Assembly (NCBI GenBank): GCA_937922805.1
Contig: CALAJV010000016.1
Coordinates: 62,001-126,000, forward strand
Length of the DNA: 64,000 nt
DNA from: an uncultured Acidimicrobiales bacterium
Lineage (GTDB): Bacteria > Actinomycetota > Acidimicrobiia > Acidimicrobiales > SZUA-35
Reading direction: 5' to 3'
Shown: one piece after another, positions 35,366-44,741 of the stretch
Layout: every line of letters begins with the position of its first letter
Numbering within the stretch: the first letter of the stretch is position 1
Position numbers and translations under genes: made by a program
The notes under the pieces: generated by a model
Database searches by the model: none
Seen by the model: the letters and a program-made list of their open reading frames with translations, nothing else
Told to the model about the DNA's origin: nothing

Positions 35366-36100
35366 TTAGCCGAGGAGGCCAAGGGGGCGAACCCAAGCCA
35401 GGTAGAACGACGCGGCCAAAATGCCAAACGACACTAGTGCAACAAGGCCACCCCAGAACCAGTAGGGCAAGATCAAGGCGTCAGCGATTTGTTGAGTGTC
35501 AGACGACATGAGTTTCCCGTCCCGTTCGAAGTGCCGCGTGAACATGTAGTCGAGCGAACTCCAGCTAGCCAAACAGAACTGAATCCCAACCAGCTGGGCG
35601 ACGAAGATCCGACTAGCGAGAGGGCCATACAACGCCACTGCCACGAGAGCGGCGGCAATAAGTGACAAAGACACAAAACCAAATGAATTTCTAACCACCA
35701 GGACGACCGAAGCGATAACTACAATTGCCAGCCCGGTGAGAACCCATTGGGCCGAAGTTTCTCGGGAGCCGGCCACGATTATGATCCCGCCAGCGATGGC
35801 TGGTCCGAGTAGTCCGCCGGCAGCAGTAAACGCAGTTCCTAAACTGCCGACGCCAGAGAAGTGAGCCTGGCCGCCAAGGTTCGAGAAGATTAGAAGTTTG
35901 CGGAATGAGCCGCCTGCTAGCAGGGCAAACACGCCGTGCCCGAGTTCATGGGCCCATGTTGACATGAGCGAGAATGGGTAAAGGATGGTTCGGCCGTAGG
36001 GGATATGGGGCAGCGCTAGGCTGACAATCGCCGCCGCCCAAAACATTGCGAGCAAGCTGTTTTGTCCGGTTCCGCTGACTAGTTCATCGACTGAGTCCAT
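35366..36100 (-). CDS. M50B-like membrane metalloprotease
   Basis: A 244-residue membrane protein with about six to seven hydrophobic helices. The motif WAHELGHGVFALLAGGS gives HExxH with His51, Glu52 and His55, inside or next to a membrane helix, as in the M50B-like family. This is the site-2-protease fold of intramembrane zinc proteases. A second ligand region is not obvious, so activity is uncertain. The N-terminal helix reads FWAAAIVSLALPHIPYG. Substrates are unknown. It is transcribed alone, with the long stem-loop after its 3' end. Confidence 0.75.
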   Translation of the reverse strand: MDSVDELVSGTGQNSLLAMFWAAAIVSLALPHIPYGRTILYPFSLMSTWAHELGHGVFALLAGGSFRKLLIFSNLGGQAHFSGVGSLGTAFTAAGGLLGPAIAGGIIIVAGSRETSAQWVLTGLAIVVIASVVLVVRNSFGFVSLSLIAAALVAVALYGPLASRIFVAQLVGIQFCLASWSSLDYMFTRHFERDGKLMSSDTQQIADALILPYWFWGGLVALVSFGILAASFYLAWVRPLGLLG

Positions 36101-36368
36101 CGGACTACATCCTAGTCGTGTGATCTTCGACGCTTACGGCACGGGGCCGTTGGCCTCGCCCCCGGTGAAATTACCTACCATACTGGCGTTTTGGGAGCCG
36201 ATCGTGGCTCGATTCGTCTAGTTCAACGACCCGATCTGCTTGTTGGGTCAGATCATGAATAGTCCGAATAGCCCTGGTCTAGTAGGAGAAGATGACACAC
36301 AATAGATGAGTACAACGACCGTAGGAAGCCCAACGTTGCCAATGAAGGTAACAGGAAGGTGATCGACG

Positions 36369-36710
36369 ATGTCATCACGTACAAGACAAAATCGACTCCG
36401 AAAACCAGGAGTTGCTGGAGTTAACCGCCCAGCTCGACTTGATCGGCGAGCTGAACACAGACGGGTTCGTCGGGCCGCCCATGTCGAGCTTCGCCAGCTC
36501 GAAGAGCCAGAAGATCACGCTCTGACTCGGCCGGTAAACACGTCTGAAAAAGTCGACCCATCAGAGCGCAGGCACGTTGTGGCCAGCGAAGGATGGGGAG
36601 ATGAAACAAGGCGTAAGTTCAAGGTCTGGAAAACCAAGTCGTGGAAGCGGCGATCTCTGCAACGAGCGGAGCGGGCTGCTTCCTATCAGAAGCTCCTGAA
36701 GAGCGTCTAA
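36369..36710 (+). CDS. Small basic protein of unknown function, preceded by short leader ORFs
   Basis: A 113-residue, Arg/Lys/Gln-rich protein with no recognised family. The C-terminus (RRKFKVWKTKSWKRRSLQRA) is strongly basic and could bind nucleic acid. The start is supported by a strong ribosome-binding site GGAAGGTGAT (36354-36363), with the ATG about nine bases after its GG. Two short ORFs precede it: 36292-36309 (five codons) and 36306-36362 (18 codons, ending in TGA inside the ribosome-binding site), linked to each other by an ATGA overlap. This suggests translational coupling or attenuation. Confidence 0.5.
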   Translation: MSSRTRQNRLRKPGVAGVNRPARLDRRAEHRRVRRAAHVELRQLEEPEDHALTRPVNTSEKVDPSERRHVVASEGWGDETRRKFKVWKTKSWKRRSLQRAERAASYQKLLKSV

Positions 36711-36846
36711 ACCTCCCTCTGCTGGCACTGGTTGCCAGTACATTTCTCGGTAATGATCACGGCTTGGGTCAGCAAAGCCCTTTGCAACCCAGGTCGGGGT
36801 CAAACCGGACTTCGTTGTCCCGGTTCGCCGCGCCTAAGATGCGACG

Positions 36847-37620
36847 ATGGATGAGATTTGTGGTGACCTCGATGCTGAACACGGCGCGTTGGATGACATT
36901 GTTTGCGATCTTGACGAGGCCACGTGGTCGAGCCAAACGCCAGCCGATGGATGGGACATAAAGGAAACCATCGTTCATCTGATCCAAGCCGATATGGCAG
37001 CTCAGCTAGCTGTAGTTGACGCGGAAGGTTTTGCTGAAGCTAAGTCAAAAATTGCTACTGACGGGTTTGATGAAGTGTTCGGCACCAGTTCGAACAAAAG
37101 TGGGGCTGACGTGCTTCGTTGGTGGCGGGATGAACGGCAAAAAATGCTGGCTGCTTTTCGTTCCCTCGGCCCGAAAGACCGAATTCCGTGGTTCGGCCCA
37201 GACATGAGCGCGCTTTCCTTTGCCACCGCCCGCCTTATGGAGACATGGTCACATGGACGAGATGTGGCCGACACAGTGGGCCGAGATTGGGTGCCGACAG
37301 ATCGTCTTCGTCACGTAGCCCATATCGGGGTTTCGACCAGAGGCTGGAGCTTCGTAAACCGTGGTTTGGCTCTACCGGAAGATCCAGTGCGGGTTGAACT
37401 GGTAGCTCCCAGCGGTGATCATTGGACATGGGGCCCCCAAGACGCCGAGGCTAAGATTTCGGGAAGCGCCGAAGAATTCTGCCTCCTCGTTACACAGAGA
37501 CGACATATCTCAGAGACGAATTTGGTTTCGGTTGGTGACGCTGCCTCGGATTGGCTCGAAATAGCCCAGGCTTTTGCCGGTCCACCAACCTTGCCAAGCC
37601 AGAATCGGCTGATCAAGTAG
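36847..37620 (+). CDS. TIGR03084-type DinB-like metal-binding protein
   Basis: A 257-residue protein of the mycothiol-maleylpyruvate isomerase/DinB-like superfamily, close to the actinobacterial TIGR03084 group. The four-helix N-terminal part has DGWDIKETIVHLIQAD, containing the first metal-ligand His, and METWSHGRDVADTVG, with Glu and His that complete a typical three-ligand site. The C-terminal domain has VGVSTRGWSF-type and VELVAPSGDHWTWGP motifs. Related enzymes use mycothiol or similar thiols, but the reaction here is unknown. It is transcribed alone, about 135 bp after the small basic gene and about 135 bp before the PEP-utilising gene. Confidence 0.8.
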   Translation: MDEICGDLDAEHGALDDIVCDLDEATWSSQTPADGWDIKETIVHLIQADMAAQLAVVDAEGFAEAKSKIATDGFDEVFGTSSNKSGADVLRWWRDERQKMLAAFRSLGPKDRIPWFGPDMSALSFATARLMETWSHGRDVADTVGRDWVPTDRLRHVAHIGVSTRGWSFVNRGLALPEDPVRVELVAPSGDHWTWGPQDAEAKISGSAEEFCLLVTQRRHISETNLVSVGDAASDWLEIAQAFAGPPTLPSQNRLIK

Positions 37621-37757
37621 AAAAAAATTGGGTAAATCTGTCGGTCGCGGGTCTATTTTCCTCAACCGAAGATTCCAGAAGTAACCTGGAACGAGTGTCC
37701 AATGAGCCACTAGGTTGGACAAGATCGGTCAACATCTGAAACGGGGGTTGTTAGAAC

Positions 37758-39536
37758 GTGGGATTCTTTGACGGTGCTGAACCGCTTCACGAGTCTCCGT
37801 TTCCGCTTTGGACTCGGTCAATAGTTGGCGACATGTTGCCGCAAAGGGTGACGCCGCTGAGTTGGACCCTGTTCTGGGAACCCTGCGGAGCGGCCGGTTG
37901 GCGAGGAGCGCTATTAGACCGCATCGGTTTTGATGAATCAGACTTGCCCGACGCGCGCTCGGTCGTAGCTTTGGTTGATGGTTGGGCGTACCTTAACGCC
38001 AGTATTTTGAGGGAATGGTCGAGCCGTTTGCCAGCCGGTAACACCGATTTAGCTGATCGGATGATCGCCAAGTCAGGAATGGACCTTCCCCAGCACCAGC
38101 GAGCCGGATCGCCGCCAGATGCGATAAGTAACGGAATCCTTTCGCAGTGGTATAGCTGGGTGACCGAGTCAGCGTCCCAGCATGAGCTTAAGGTCGATGC
38201 TGAACTCTCGCAGACGTGTGTGGCTGGTCGACCAGACTTCCATCACTGCACTGACTTAGACCTGGTTAATCGAGCTACATCGCTCCAAGAACTAGCTCGA
38301 CGACTATTCGAACAGCATGTGAACCAAACGCTGGCGTCGAACGTTGGCCCCGCTCTTGTAGCCGAGGCCTGTGCTTCAGTCTCACAACCGGGGCATCTTC
38401 TGGCTTTGCTGAGCGGTCTCGGATCGGTTGAACCAGTGGCGCTGCCGAGAGCAATCTGGGAATTGTCCCGAATGGTTCGATCCTCACCCGGGCTGCGAAG
38501 GTTGTTCGAGCAAGACGAAGGTGACCTGATAGAGGTCTTAAGGTTGTCGACTCAGCCTGAAGCGCTCGGACTAGTTGCGGCAATTGAAGCCCTAGCATCT
38601 GAAGTGGCCTTTCGAGGGTCAAACGGATGGGAGTTAGCCTCACGCACAATTGGCGAGGAAGTCGAGTCGATTCTCGACACGTTGGCTTGTCTCCGTCACG
38701 TGCCAGACTCAGCCGACCCGGTGAGTAAGCGGCGTGAGGTAGAGGACAACCGGGGGCGTCTGGTAGCCGAGATGGCTAGTTCGCTGCATGGCGCTGAACG
38801 AAGCCAGTTCTTGGCTGGCGTGAAATCCGCTGGGGTGTTCCTTCGCGGCCGCGAGCTGTCTCGAACCAACGTTCTGCGGGTATTGCATGAAATGCGATTG
38901 CCAATTGCTGAGCTCGGCCGGAGAGCCCGTCGTCGAAATGAGCTTGAAGCAGTCAACCATATTTGGATGCTGAATGCCGAAGAAGTTGAATACTATGGCG
39001 ACGGTGGCATGGGCGACGTCGCAAAGCTAGCGTCGGAACGCTACGACGCGTTCACGAACGCCGAAACTAGCCCGGCTGAGATGGCTGTTGCTAGTAACAG
39101 CGGAATCTCGTTCGAACCAGACGTCAGGCCAAGCGAACGGTTTGCTTTAGAACAGCTTGAACCGGGTGACATGATGCTCGGCATCCCTGGTAGCCCAGGC
39201 ATGGCTAGCGGGCCGGCTCGGGTTGTGACCTCAGCGCTGGATCTTGACACGGTGCGCCCTGGCGAAGTTTTGGTGGTCGATCGACCAGAGCTGGTGTACG
39301 CTCCGATTTTCCCAGCGACGGTTGCGGTGCTGGCCGAGCGAGGTCATTTGAAGAGTCACGCGGTTGTCGTTGCTCGAGAGTTCGGCCTTCCGGTAGTTAC
39401 CGGTTTGGCTGGCCTAACTCAAAGAGTTACGAACGGCACGATTTTGAACGTTGACGGCTTGGCGGGCGTCGTTTCTGTGACGTCGTCTGCAGCGGACCAG
39501 GTACTAGCCAACACGGGATCCTCAACCGAACGCTAA
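37758..39536 (+). CDS. Protein with C-terminal PEP-utilising swivel domain
   Basis: A 592-residue protein. The last about 110 residues are a PEP-utilising enzyme mobile domain: IPGSPGMASGPARVV, ATVAVLAERGHLKSHAVVVAREFGLPVVTG, with the phosphorylatable His in KSHAVVVARE. The first about 470 residues are mostly helical and do not show the ATP-grasp nucleotide site of PEP synthase, PPDK or rifampin phosphotransferase. It is therefore either a partial phosphotransferase that works with another chain or a degraded copy of one. The GTG start follows an intergenic gap of 137 bp. It converges with the phosphoesterase gene, 15 bp apart. Confidence 0.8.
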   Translation: MGFFDGAEPLHESPFPLWTRSIVGDMLPQRVTPLSWTLFWEPCGAAGWRGALLDRIGFDESDLPDARSVVALVDGWAYLNASILREWSSRLPAGNTDLADRMIAKSGMDLPQHQRAGSPPDAISNGILSQWYSWVTESASQHELKVDAELSQTCVAGRPDFHHCTDLDLVNRATSLQELARRLFEQHVNQTLASNVGPALVAEACASVSQPGHLLALLSGLGSVEPVALPRAIWELSRMVRSSPGLRRLFEQDEGDLIEVLRLSTQPEALGLVAAIEALASEVAFRGSNGWELASRTIGEEVESILDTLACLRHVPDSADPVSKRREVEDNRGRLVAEMASSLHGAERSQFLAGVKSAGVFLRGRELSRTNVLRVLHEMRLPIAELGRRARRRNELEAVNHIWMLNAEEVEYYGDGGMGDVAKLASERYDAFTNAETSPAEMAVASNSGISFEPDVRPSERFALEQLEPGDMMLGIPGSPGMASGPARVVTSALDLDTVRPGEVLVVDRPELVYAPIFPATVAVLAERGHLKSHAVVVAREFGLPVVTGLAGLTQRVTNGTILNVDGLAGVVSVTSSAADQVLANTGSSTER

Positions 39537-39551
39537 TGCTCGTTGATGACC

Positions 39552-40709
39552 TTAGCTGAGTAGGGTTTCGAAGTCTCGGCTCCACTGATGACTGATGCAT
39601 CGATCCTCGAGCGAACCAGCGGCCCAATCTTCCCATATGCCGAGCAGCGCTTGCCTGCTGTATTCGGTCCAGCGAATAGCATCGGGAGCAGCGACTCGTC
39701 GGACTGTCTGCGAAATACCACCTTCGTGCACGGCGTACCCGGCCCAAACCCCGGGCCAGTCTTTGGTTGACGCAACTTCGGTTACGAGCGTCTCTGAGTG
39801 AACCCGAATACGATTGCGGTGGGTATGGCCGGAGCTGACCATGGCTGAATGTCGAAGTGAGCTGAGATCATCGAGGAACTTGTTTGAAGCCGGTGCCGGA
39901 ATTCCCATTGGCCACTGACGGGGAAGTCTTCCTGGTTGGAGTTGCTGGTGTAGTCCGATGAATGTCGGCCGGTCGGCTTCTGAGGAACACTCCAGTATCG
40001 GGCTATGAACACGGGTGAGCGATCCCCAGCCTCGACCTGGCACTGTGGTATCGGCCGCGACGATCCGAATCCCGGGCAGGTCATGATGGCCAACTTTGCG
40101 GATGTAGGGGAGCTGTCGATCTCCGACTGTCAGCGGCAGAGTAGTAGCCTCTTCGTCTACATCGTGGTTGCCGGGAATGAGCAGCATGGGCAAATCCGGA
40201 AAGTCGTCTACTAGATGCCCAAGCTCAGCAAACATCGATGGCGCTTCGTGATTTGCCGCGTCGCCTTTGATGACAAGGAGTTGGGCTCCCCAGGCGATCG
40301 CCTCGGTAATGGCGGCGTGAGCTAACCGGTAGGGGTGGCCCGGGGTTGGATTTCCACTTTCGGTCATTGTCCGAAGTGCACCCCAACGTCTGGCCCCGAT
40401 GTGAAGATCACTAATGGTTGCGAACCGACTCAGCAACTGGCCGGGCGGATCCTGTCTAGTTACCGCCGTCAGCGACACGGTCTCGTCGCGGCTTGTGAAT
40501 TCGATTTGGTGCTCGGTGCCAGCCGCAAGTTGATCGACGACAATGCTTCCGGGTCCACCTTCGTGGTTTACCGTGCGTTGCTTCTCGCCGACAGTCACGG
40601 TTATCGGCCCAGCCGAAGCGTGGCCGAACGTGATTTGGACCGACGAGCTTTCGGTCGCCCAAACCTGGGCCGGCGACGGTTGTCGAAAGCTACGTATCTT
40701 ACGAATCAT
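39552..40709 (-). CDS. Metallophosphoesterase with N-terminal beta-sandwich domain
   Basis: A 385-residue calcineurin-like phosphoesterase. Residues about 10-90 look like a fibronectin/purple-acid-phosphatase N-terminal beta domain. The catalytic part has the metal motifs in order: SDLHIG, KGDAANHEA, PGNHDVDEE and SGHTHRN. These bind the two metals of the active site. No signal peptide is seen, so it is likely cytoplasmic or exported by another route. The substrate could be a nucleotide, phosphodiester or phosphoprotein. It is transcribed next to aminopeptidase N, 37 bp apart. Confidence 0.9.
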   Translation of the reverse strand: MIRKIRSFRQPSPAQVWATESSSVQITFGHASAGPITVTVGEKQRTVNHEGGPGSIVVDQLAAGTEHQIEFTSRDETVSLTAVTRQDPPGQLLSRFATISDLHIGARRWGALRTMTESGNPTPGHPYRLAHAAITEAIAWGAQLLVIKGDAANHEAPSMFAELGHLVDDFPDLPMLLIPGNHDVDEEATTLPLTVGDRQLPYIRKVGHHDLPGIRIVAADTTVPGRGWGSLTRVHSPILECSSEADRPTFIGLHQQLQPGRLPRQWPMGIPAPASNKFLDDLSSLRHSAMVSSGHTHRNRIRVHSETLVTEVASTKDWPGVWAGYAVHEGGISQTVRRVAAPDAIRWTEYSRQALLGIWEDWAAGSLEDRCISHQWSRDFETLLS

Positions 40710-40746
40710 TGGCGTGTCGGTGAGTTAGGTTCACGAAGAATCAGAC

Positions 40747-43311
40747 CTAGCGGGCGAGGAACTGGGCAAGACGCTCAGATTCGCGTTGGCGTAGGGCCAC
40801 CCGGACTCGCTGCTTCTCCAAGATTTGCTCAAGAGTTTGCGCGCCAGAAGGCACGGTATTGGCGGCGAAGAAATCGGCGGCGCTGACTTGGTCCTCGGGC
40901 CAATCTAGGGTCGTTAGGCCGCTAACCATTCGAACGATGAGGCTCGACGCAAACATATCGTTCAACTGGTCCCAGTTCTCGACAATGAACTGCCAGGTGT
41001 AGCGACCACAATCTCGGTTCGATAAGGCCCGGCCGATGAGAAACGGCGCATTCTGGCTTCGAACTTCACCGTCTAGGACCATCTGGAACATTCTCTGTAC
41101 CAGCTCAGGCTCGGGAAAATCTGCCAACGCATTGAGATATCGCATTTCCTCTTGAGGATTTTCTGCCTTCCGCCAAGCGGCTACGAAGTCATCGAAGTCG
41201 GCTTCGTCGCCGGTGGCTGCTACAACGTCTACCGCTGCGGCCAGGAGCGGCGTGTCGACAAGCTCTGGGTCGCGAAGTCCGACGGCCGATGTTCGCTTTG
41301 ACTCTTGTTGAATTTCGCGGTCGTTGGCGATTGTTCCTATAGCTCGAATCAAGTCGGCTCGTAGTTGCCGGCGACGATCGTCATCGTCGTCAGCTGGGCT
41401 CAGGCCAAGGTTGGCTAAGGCCGGTGCCATGGCATCGTGAGCTATTTCTTCCAGGTGTTCCTGCGCCTCGCCGGATGTGAGGCGACGAAGTTGGCTGAAG
41501 CCGCCGATTATTCGTTGCCAAACTGAGCGGTTGGTTTCGGCGGTCAGCGCTTCCAACAAGTTTAGAAACGACAGGGTTGAGGCTTCGCCGCCTAGAACCG
41601 AGGCCCATGCGTCGTCGATTAGCGAGTAGCGCTCAACTGCGGTCAGTTGTTCGGTGGCGACTTCGGCTAACGCGTCGAGCTGATCATCAGGGTAGGCAAC
41701 TCGAAGAAATCCGGAACCGTTGGCGTTTACTAGGAACCACTCGGGATCAGATAGAGCGATGGTTGTCGGTTCGTCGGATTCTAGTAACAGCCGATCCTGA
41801 CGGGGAGCCCCGTCGTTCGCTGGTTGCCACCGATAGTGAATAGGAATGGCCCAGGTTTGGTCCGGCGATTCGTCGCCGCCTCCGGCGTAGCGCATTCGGC
41901 TTTGCGTTAGAACTGGAGATTCTGCTTGGCCTCGAACAGTGACTAGCGGGTAGCCACCCTGGAAAATCCAGGTATCCATTATGCGTCGAACTGGTTCGCC
42001 GGTTTCGGCTTCGATGGCGTCCCACAGGTCGGTGGTTTCTGCGTTACCGAACTTGTGCTCGTTCATATACCGACGAATTCCGGCCCGGAACTCGTCTTCG
42101 CCCAAGTATTGCTCAAGCATCCGAACAACAGCGGCGCCTTTTTCGTATGTCAAGATGTCGAACATTCCTTCGGCATCTTCGGGGCTAACTACCTCGTACT
42201 CGATTGGTCTGGTTGTTCCAAGCGAGTCGGTGTCGAACGCTGCGGTGCGTGACAGGCCAAAATCGGTCCATCGTTCCCATTCGGGCCGAAAGGCGTCGGT
42301 ACAGCGCATCTCCATGAATGTGGCGAAGGCTTCGTTCAACCACAGGCCATTCCACCACTTCATGGTTACCAGGTCACCGAACCACATGTGGGCGATTTCG
42401 TGGTTAATAACGTCAGCGGCTCGTTGGACCTCAGGTTGAGTTGCTCTGGCGGGGTCGATCAATAGTAGGACTTCGCGAAATGTTACACAGCCAAGGTTTT
42501 CCATGGCGCCGAAGGCAAAGTCGGGGATGGCAACCATGTCCAGCTTTTGATCTGGGTAGGGGAGGCCGAAATAGTCGCTGAAGTACCGGAGAGCGAACGC
42601 TCCGGCTTCGAGAGCGAAGGTCGTTAGCTCAGGGCTTTTGCCGGGAGTGTGCACGATCCGAAGTGGTACGCCATCAACATCGACTGGATCCGTCATTTCT
42701 AGCGGCCCAGCAACGAAGGCGACGAGGTAGGTGCTCATAATCATGGTGGGGGCGAAGCTGATTGCTATCTTTCCCTCAGGTGTTGATTGCCGATCGACTT
42801 CGGGGCTGTTCGAAATAGCTTCGAGCCCATCCTCGACTATTAGTTGGACTTCGAAGCTGGCTTTGAACGCTGGTTCATCCCAGCAAGGAAAGGCCTTTCG
42901 GGCATGGGTTGCCTCGAATTGGGTGGTTAGAAGTTTGTGATCGTTGCCATCGTCGTCGGTAAATCGACTGACGTAGGGGCCGACTAACTGGTCGTTGAGC
43001 TTGCCCGAGAACGTGAGGTCTATCGTGAGCTCGCCAGCAGCAAACTCGACCCCCGATGATGCAAGAGTAATTCGTTGCCGTTCTTCGTCAGTACTAACCT
43101 CGCAGGTGGTCGTTGTTCCATCGACGGTCACGGATGCGGCCTGTATATCTAGGGCCTCAGCATTGAGCACGATCTCGGAGGCTGGTTCCGCCGCAGTGGC
43201 ATCGATCGAGACTGTCCCGGCGAATGTTTCCGCTTCAAGATCAGGTTCGAAGGCGAGCCGATAGTGCTTCGGTTGAATGGTGGTCGGTAACCGATAAGGA
43301 TCTAAAGACAC
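40747..43311 (-). CDS. pepN: Aminopeptidase N, M1 family
   Basis: A zinc aminopeptidase that removes N-terminal residues from peptides in the cytoplasm. Motifs: GAMENLGCVTFRE (exopeptidase GAMEN) and HEIAHMWFGDLVTMKWWNGLWLNEAFATF, with HExxH and the distant Glu ligand of gluzincins. The C-terminal half is the helical ERAP1-like domain. I chose the GTG at 43311, giving 854 residues that begin SLDPYRLPTTIQPKHYRL, matching the usual N-terminus. An open frame continues upstream to 43548 but has no family similarity. No good ribosome-binding site is visible for either. Confidence 0.93.
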   Translation of the reverse strand: MSLDPYRLPTTIQPKHYRLAFEPDLEAETFAGTVSIDATAAEPASEIVLNAEALDIQAASVTVDGTTTTCEVSTDEERQRITLASSGVEFAAGELTIDLTFSGKLNDQLVGPYVSRFTDDDGNDHKLLTTQFEATHARKAFPCWDEPAFKASFEVQLIVEDGLEAISNSPEVDRQSTPEGKIAISFAPTMIMSTYLVAFVAGPLEMTDPVDVDGVPLRIVHTPGKSPELTTFALEAGAFALRYFSDYFGLPYPDQKLDMVAIPDFAFGAMENLGCVTFREVLLLIDPARATQPEVQRAADVINHEIAHMWFGDLVTMKWWNGLWLNEAFATFMEMRCTDAFRPEWERWTDFGLSRTAAFDTDSLGTTRPIEYEVVSPEDAEGMFDILTYEKGAAVVRMLEQYLGEDEFRAGIRRYMNEHKFGNAETTDLWDAIEAETGEPVRRIMDTWIFQGGYPLVTVRGQAESPVLTQSRMRYAGGGDESPDQTWAIPIHYRWQPANDGAPRQDRLLLESDEPTTIALSDPEWFLVNANGSGFLRVAYPDDQLDALAEVATEQLTAVERYSLIDDAWASVLGGEASTLSFLNLLEALTAETNRSVWQRIIGGFSQLRRLTSGEAQEHLEEIAHDAMAPALANLGLSPADDDDDRRRQLRADLIRAIGTIANDREIQQESKRTSAVGLRDPELVDTPLLAAAVDVVAATGDEADFDDFVAAWRKAENPQEEMRYLNALADFPEPELVQRMFQMVLDGEVRSQNAPFLIGRALSNRDCGRYTWQFIVENWDQLNDMFASSLIVRMVSGLTTLDWPEDQVSAADFFAANTVPSGAQTLEQILEKQRVRVALRQRESERLAQFLAR

Positions 43312-43938
43312 TGACTGATCGTACCCACGATTTGTTTCTTTTTCATGCGTGTCGACCAGTAAGCTGTCGCCGATCAGATGTGGTTGTGTTGAGCAATGGT
43401 TCGGGCAAACGATCAAATCTAAACCAGCGCGTCGTGAACGACAATGGGTTGGACTGGTACTGGAGGCTGGAACCTCGAGTTCAACTGTCTGTCGGACGGC
43501 GTCGTTCCAGGGAGCGTCGTTGAGTTGTTGTCGCAAGAGAGATACCACTAGTCAATTTTGCTCTAGGTGGCGCAGTGCTCCTTGTAGCTCTTTGATCAGC
43601 CGATATCCGAACGGCATTTAGTTGAGTAATGAACCTTTGTCGATGTGGTGTCAAGGGTGTTCGGGCCTGCTTCCTCGTCCGGATTGTCGAGGATCGAGAT
43701 GTTCGTTTCGCTTTCTTTTTAGTGGGGTTTTGGCCAGTCGGTGGGCGCGCTGAGTGGCTTCGGGTCGGGGTCATTTCGAGGTGTCACCACATGCTGCGAT
43801 ATGAATATTGCAGATTAGTACAAGCATGTATATCCATATTTGTGTGTTTGAATAAAGCTGCGAATAGCAGCAAATAGATGGTTCTAAAATCGTTGAATAG
43901 TCTTAACAAAGGGCGACGGTTCCGTTAGTTTCATTTTC
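43312..43938. other. 627-bp region between pepN and the acidic protein gene
   Basis: Divergent spacer, assuming the pepN start at 43311. AT-rich near 43790-43900. Two hairpins: 43794-43813 (CTGCGATA-TGAA-TATTGCAG, eight pairs including one G-U) and 43857-43871 (GCTGC-GAATA-GCAGC). Neither is followed by a T-run, so they are probably not terminators. An 82-codon plus-strand frame at 43629-43877 has no ribosome-binding site and odd composition and is not called. Confidence 0.5.
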
Positions 43939-44691
43939 ATGACTACGTATTCCAATGAAAGTGCGGCTGGGAATTTGGATGTCGCTGAGAGCGGATCAGA
44001 AGTTACCGAAACCGATTCATACGAGGTTGTTGACGAATCGGTTGAGCTGGTCATAGAAGATGAAGTGGGGGACGGTTGGTTCGAGCCGGCCGCTGACTGT
44101 GATGACGAGCCACTAGACGAAGTTGATGAAGAGGTTGATGTAGCCGAAGACCTTGACCACGACGAGCATTCCTGGATCGACGGGGACGATGTTGAATGTG
44201 AGTACGCCGAAGGCGGCGTTCATGACAACGGAGCGGCGGTCGGTATGGCTCCGTCAAAGATGGGCGCACTAAGGGAGACGCTGCTTCGAACCCGGAGCAA
44301 GGTGACAGGTCTGTTCGTCCCGAGTAACGGTGATGGTGTGGCTCATGCTGACTGCTTGGAACTAAGCGCCGAGTTCGACCCTGCGTTGACAGGCGAAATC
44401 GGCGAAGACGACTGTTTGGACGAAGAAGAACTCGGTCGGTTAGACCACGAAGGACAGGCTTTGGCTGATAACGAGGCTGACCACTTGATGAGTGATGATG
44501 AGGGTCAGGAGTCGGCCTACATTAGCGAACAAGTCTGCAATGGGATGGTCGAAACGTTGCAGAGCGATGCAGAACTTGATGCCGAGGTGGCGGCCGCTAT
44601 TGAGGTCACGTCACTGCTTGATGCCGTAGCCCTGCTAGAGAAGTTCGATAAGGAGCTGGCTGAAGTCGAATCGGTTTTGTGCGCCGATTAG
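43939..44691 (+). CDS. Very acidic protein of unknown function
   Basis: A 250-residue protein with an extreme content of Asp and Glu and few Lys or Arg. It has no membrane helix, signal peptide or known motif. Residues 1-105 are almost entirely acidic and probably disordered. A central basic patch (SKMGALRETLLRTRSKVTGLF) precedes a second acidic half. The last about 50 residues (EVAAAIEVTSLLDAVALLEKFDKELAEVESVL) look helical. The start ATG has no clear ribosome-binding site. It converges with the giant gene at 44742, 50 bp apart; an immunity role for that protein is only a guess, since such partners usually lie on the same strand. Confidence 0.65.
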   Translation: MTTYSNESAAGNLDVAESGSEVTETDSYEVVDESVELVIEDEVGDGWFEPAADCDDEPLDEVDEEVDVAEDLDHDEHSWIDGDDVECEYAEGGVHDNGAAVGMAPSKMGALRETLLRTRSKVTGLFVPSNGDGVAHADCLELSAEFDPALTGEIGEDDCLDEEELGRLDHEGQALADNEADHLMSDDEGQESAYISEQVCNGMVETLQSDAELDAEVAAAIEVTSLLDAVALLEKFDKELAEVESVLCAD

Positions 44692-44741
44692 ATCAGGTCG
44701 GCTATTGAAATCTCTTATCGATCGGCTGGGCGATATGAACG

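Noticed and set aside
43312..43548. N-terminal extension of aminopeptidase N
   Set aside because: The extra 79 residues look unlike the family, and the usual N-terminus begins at the GTG at 43311.
43629..43877. 82-codon frame upstream of the acidic protein gene
   Set aside because: No ribosome-binding site, unusual Cys/Val-rich composition and no family likeness.
43939..44691. Acidic protein as an immunity partner of the giant effector-like protein
   Set aside because: Immunity genes normally follow the toxin on the same strand; this one is convergent, so the idea has no support beyond nearness.
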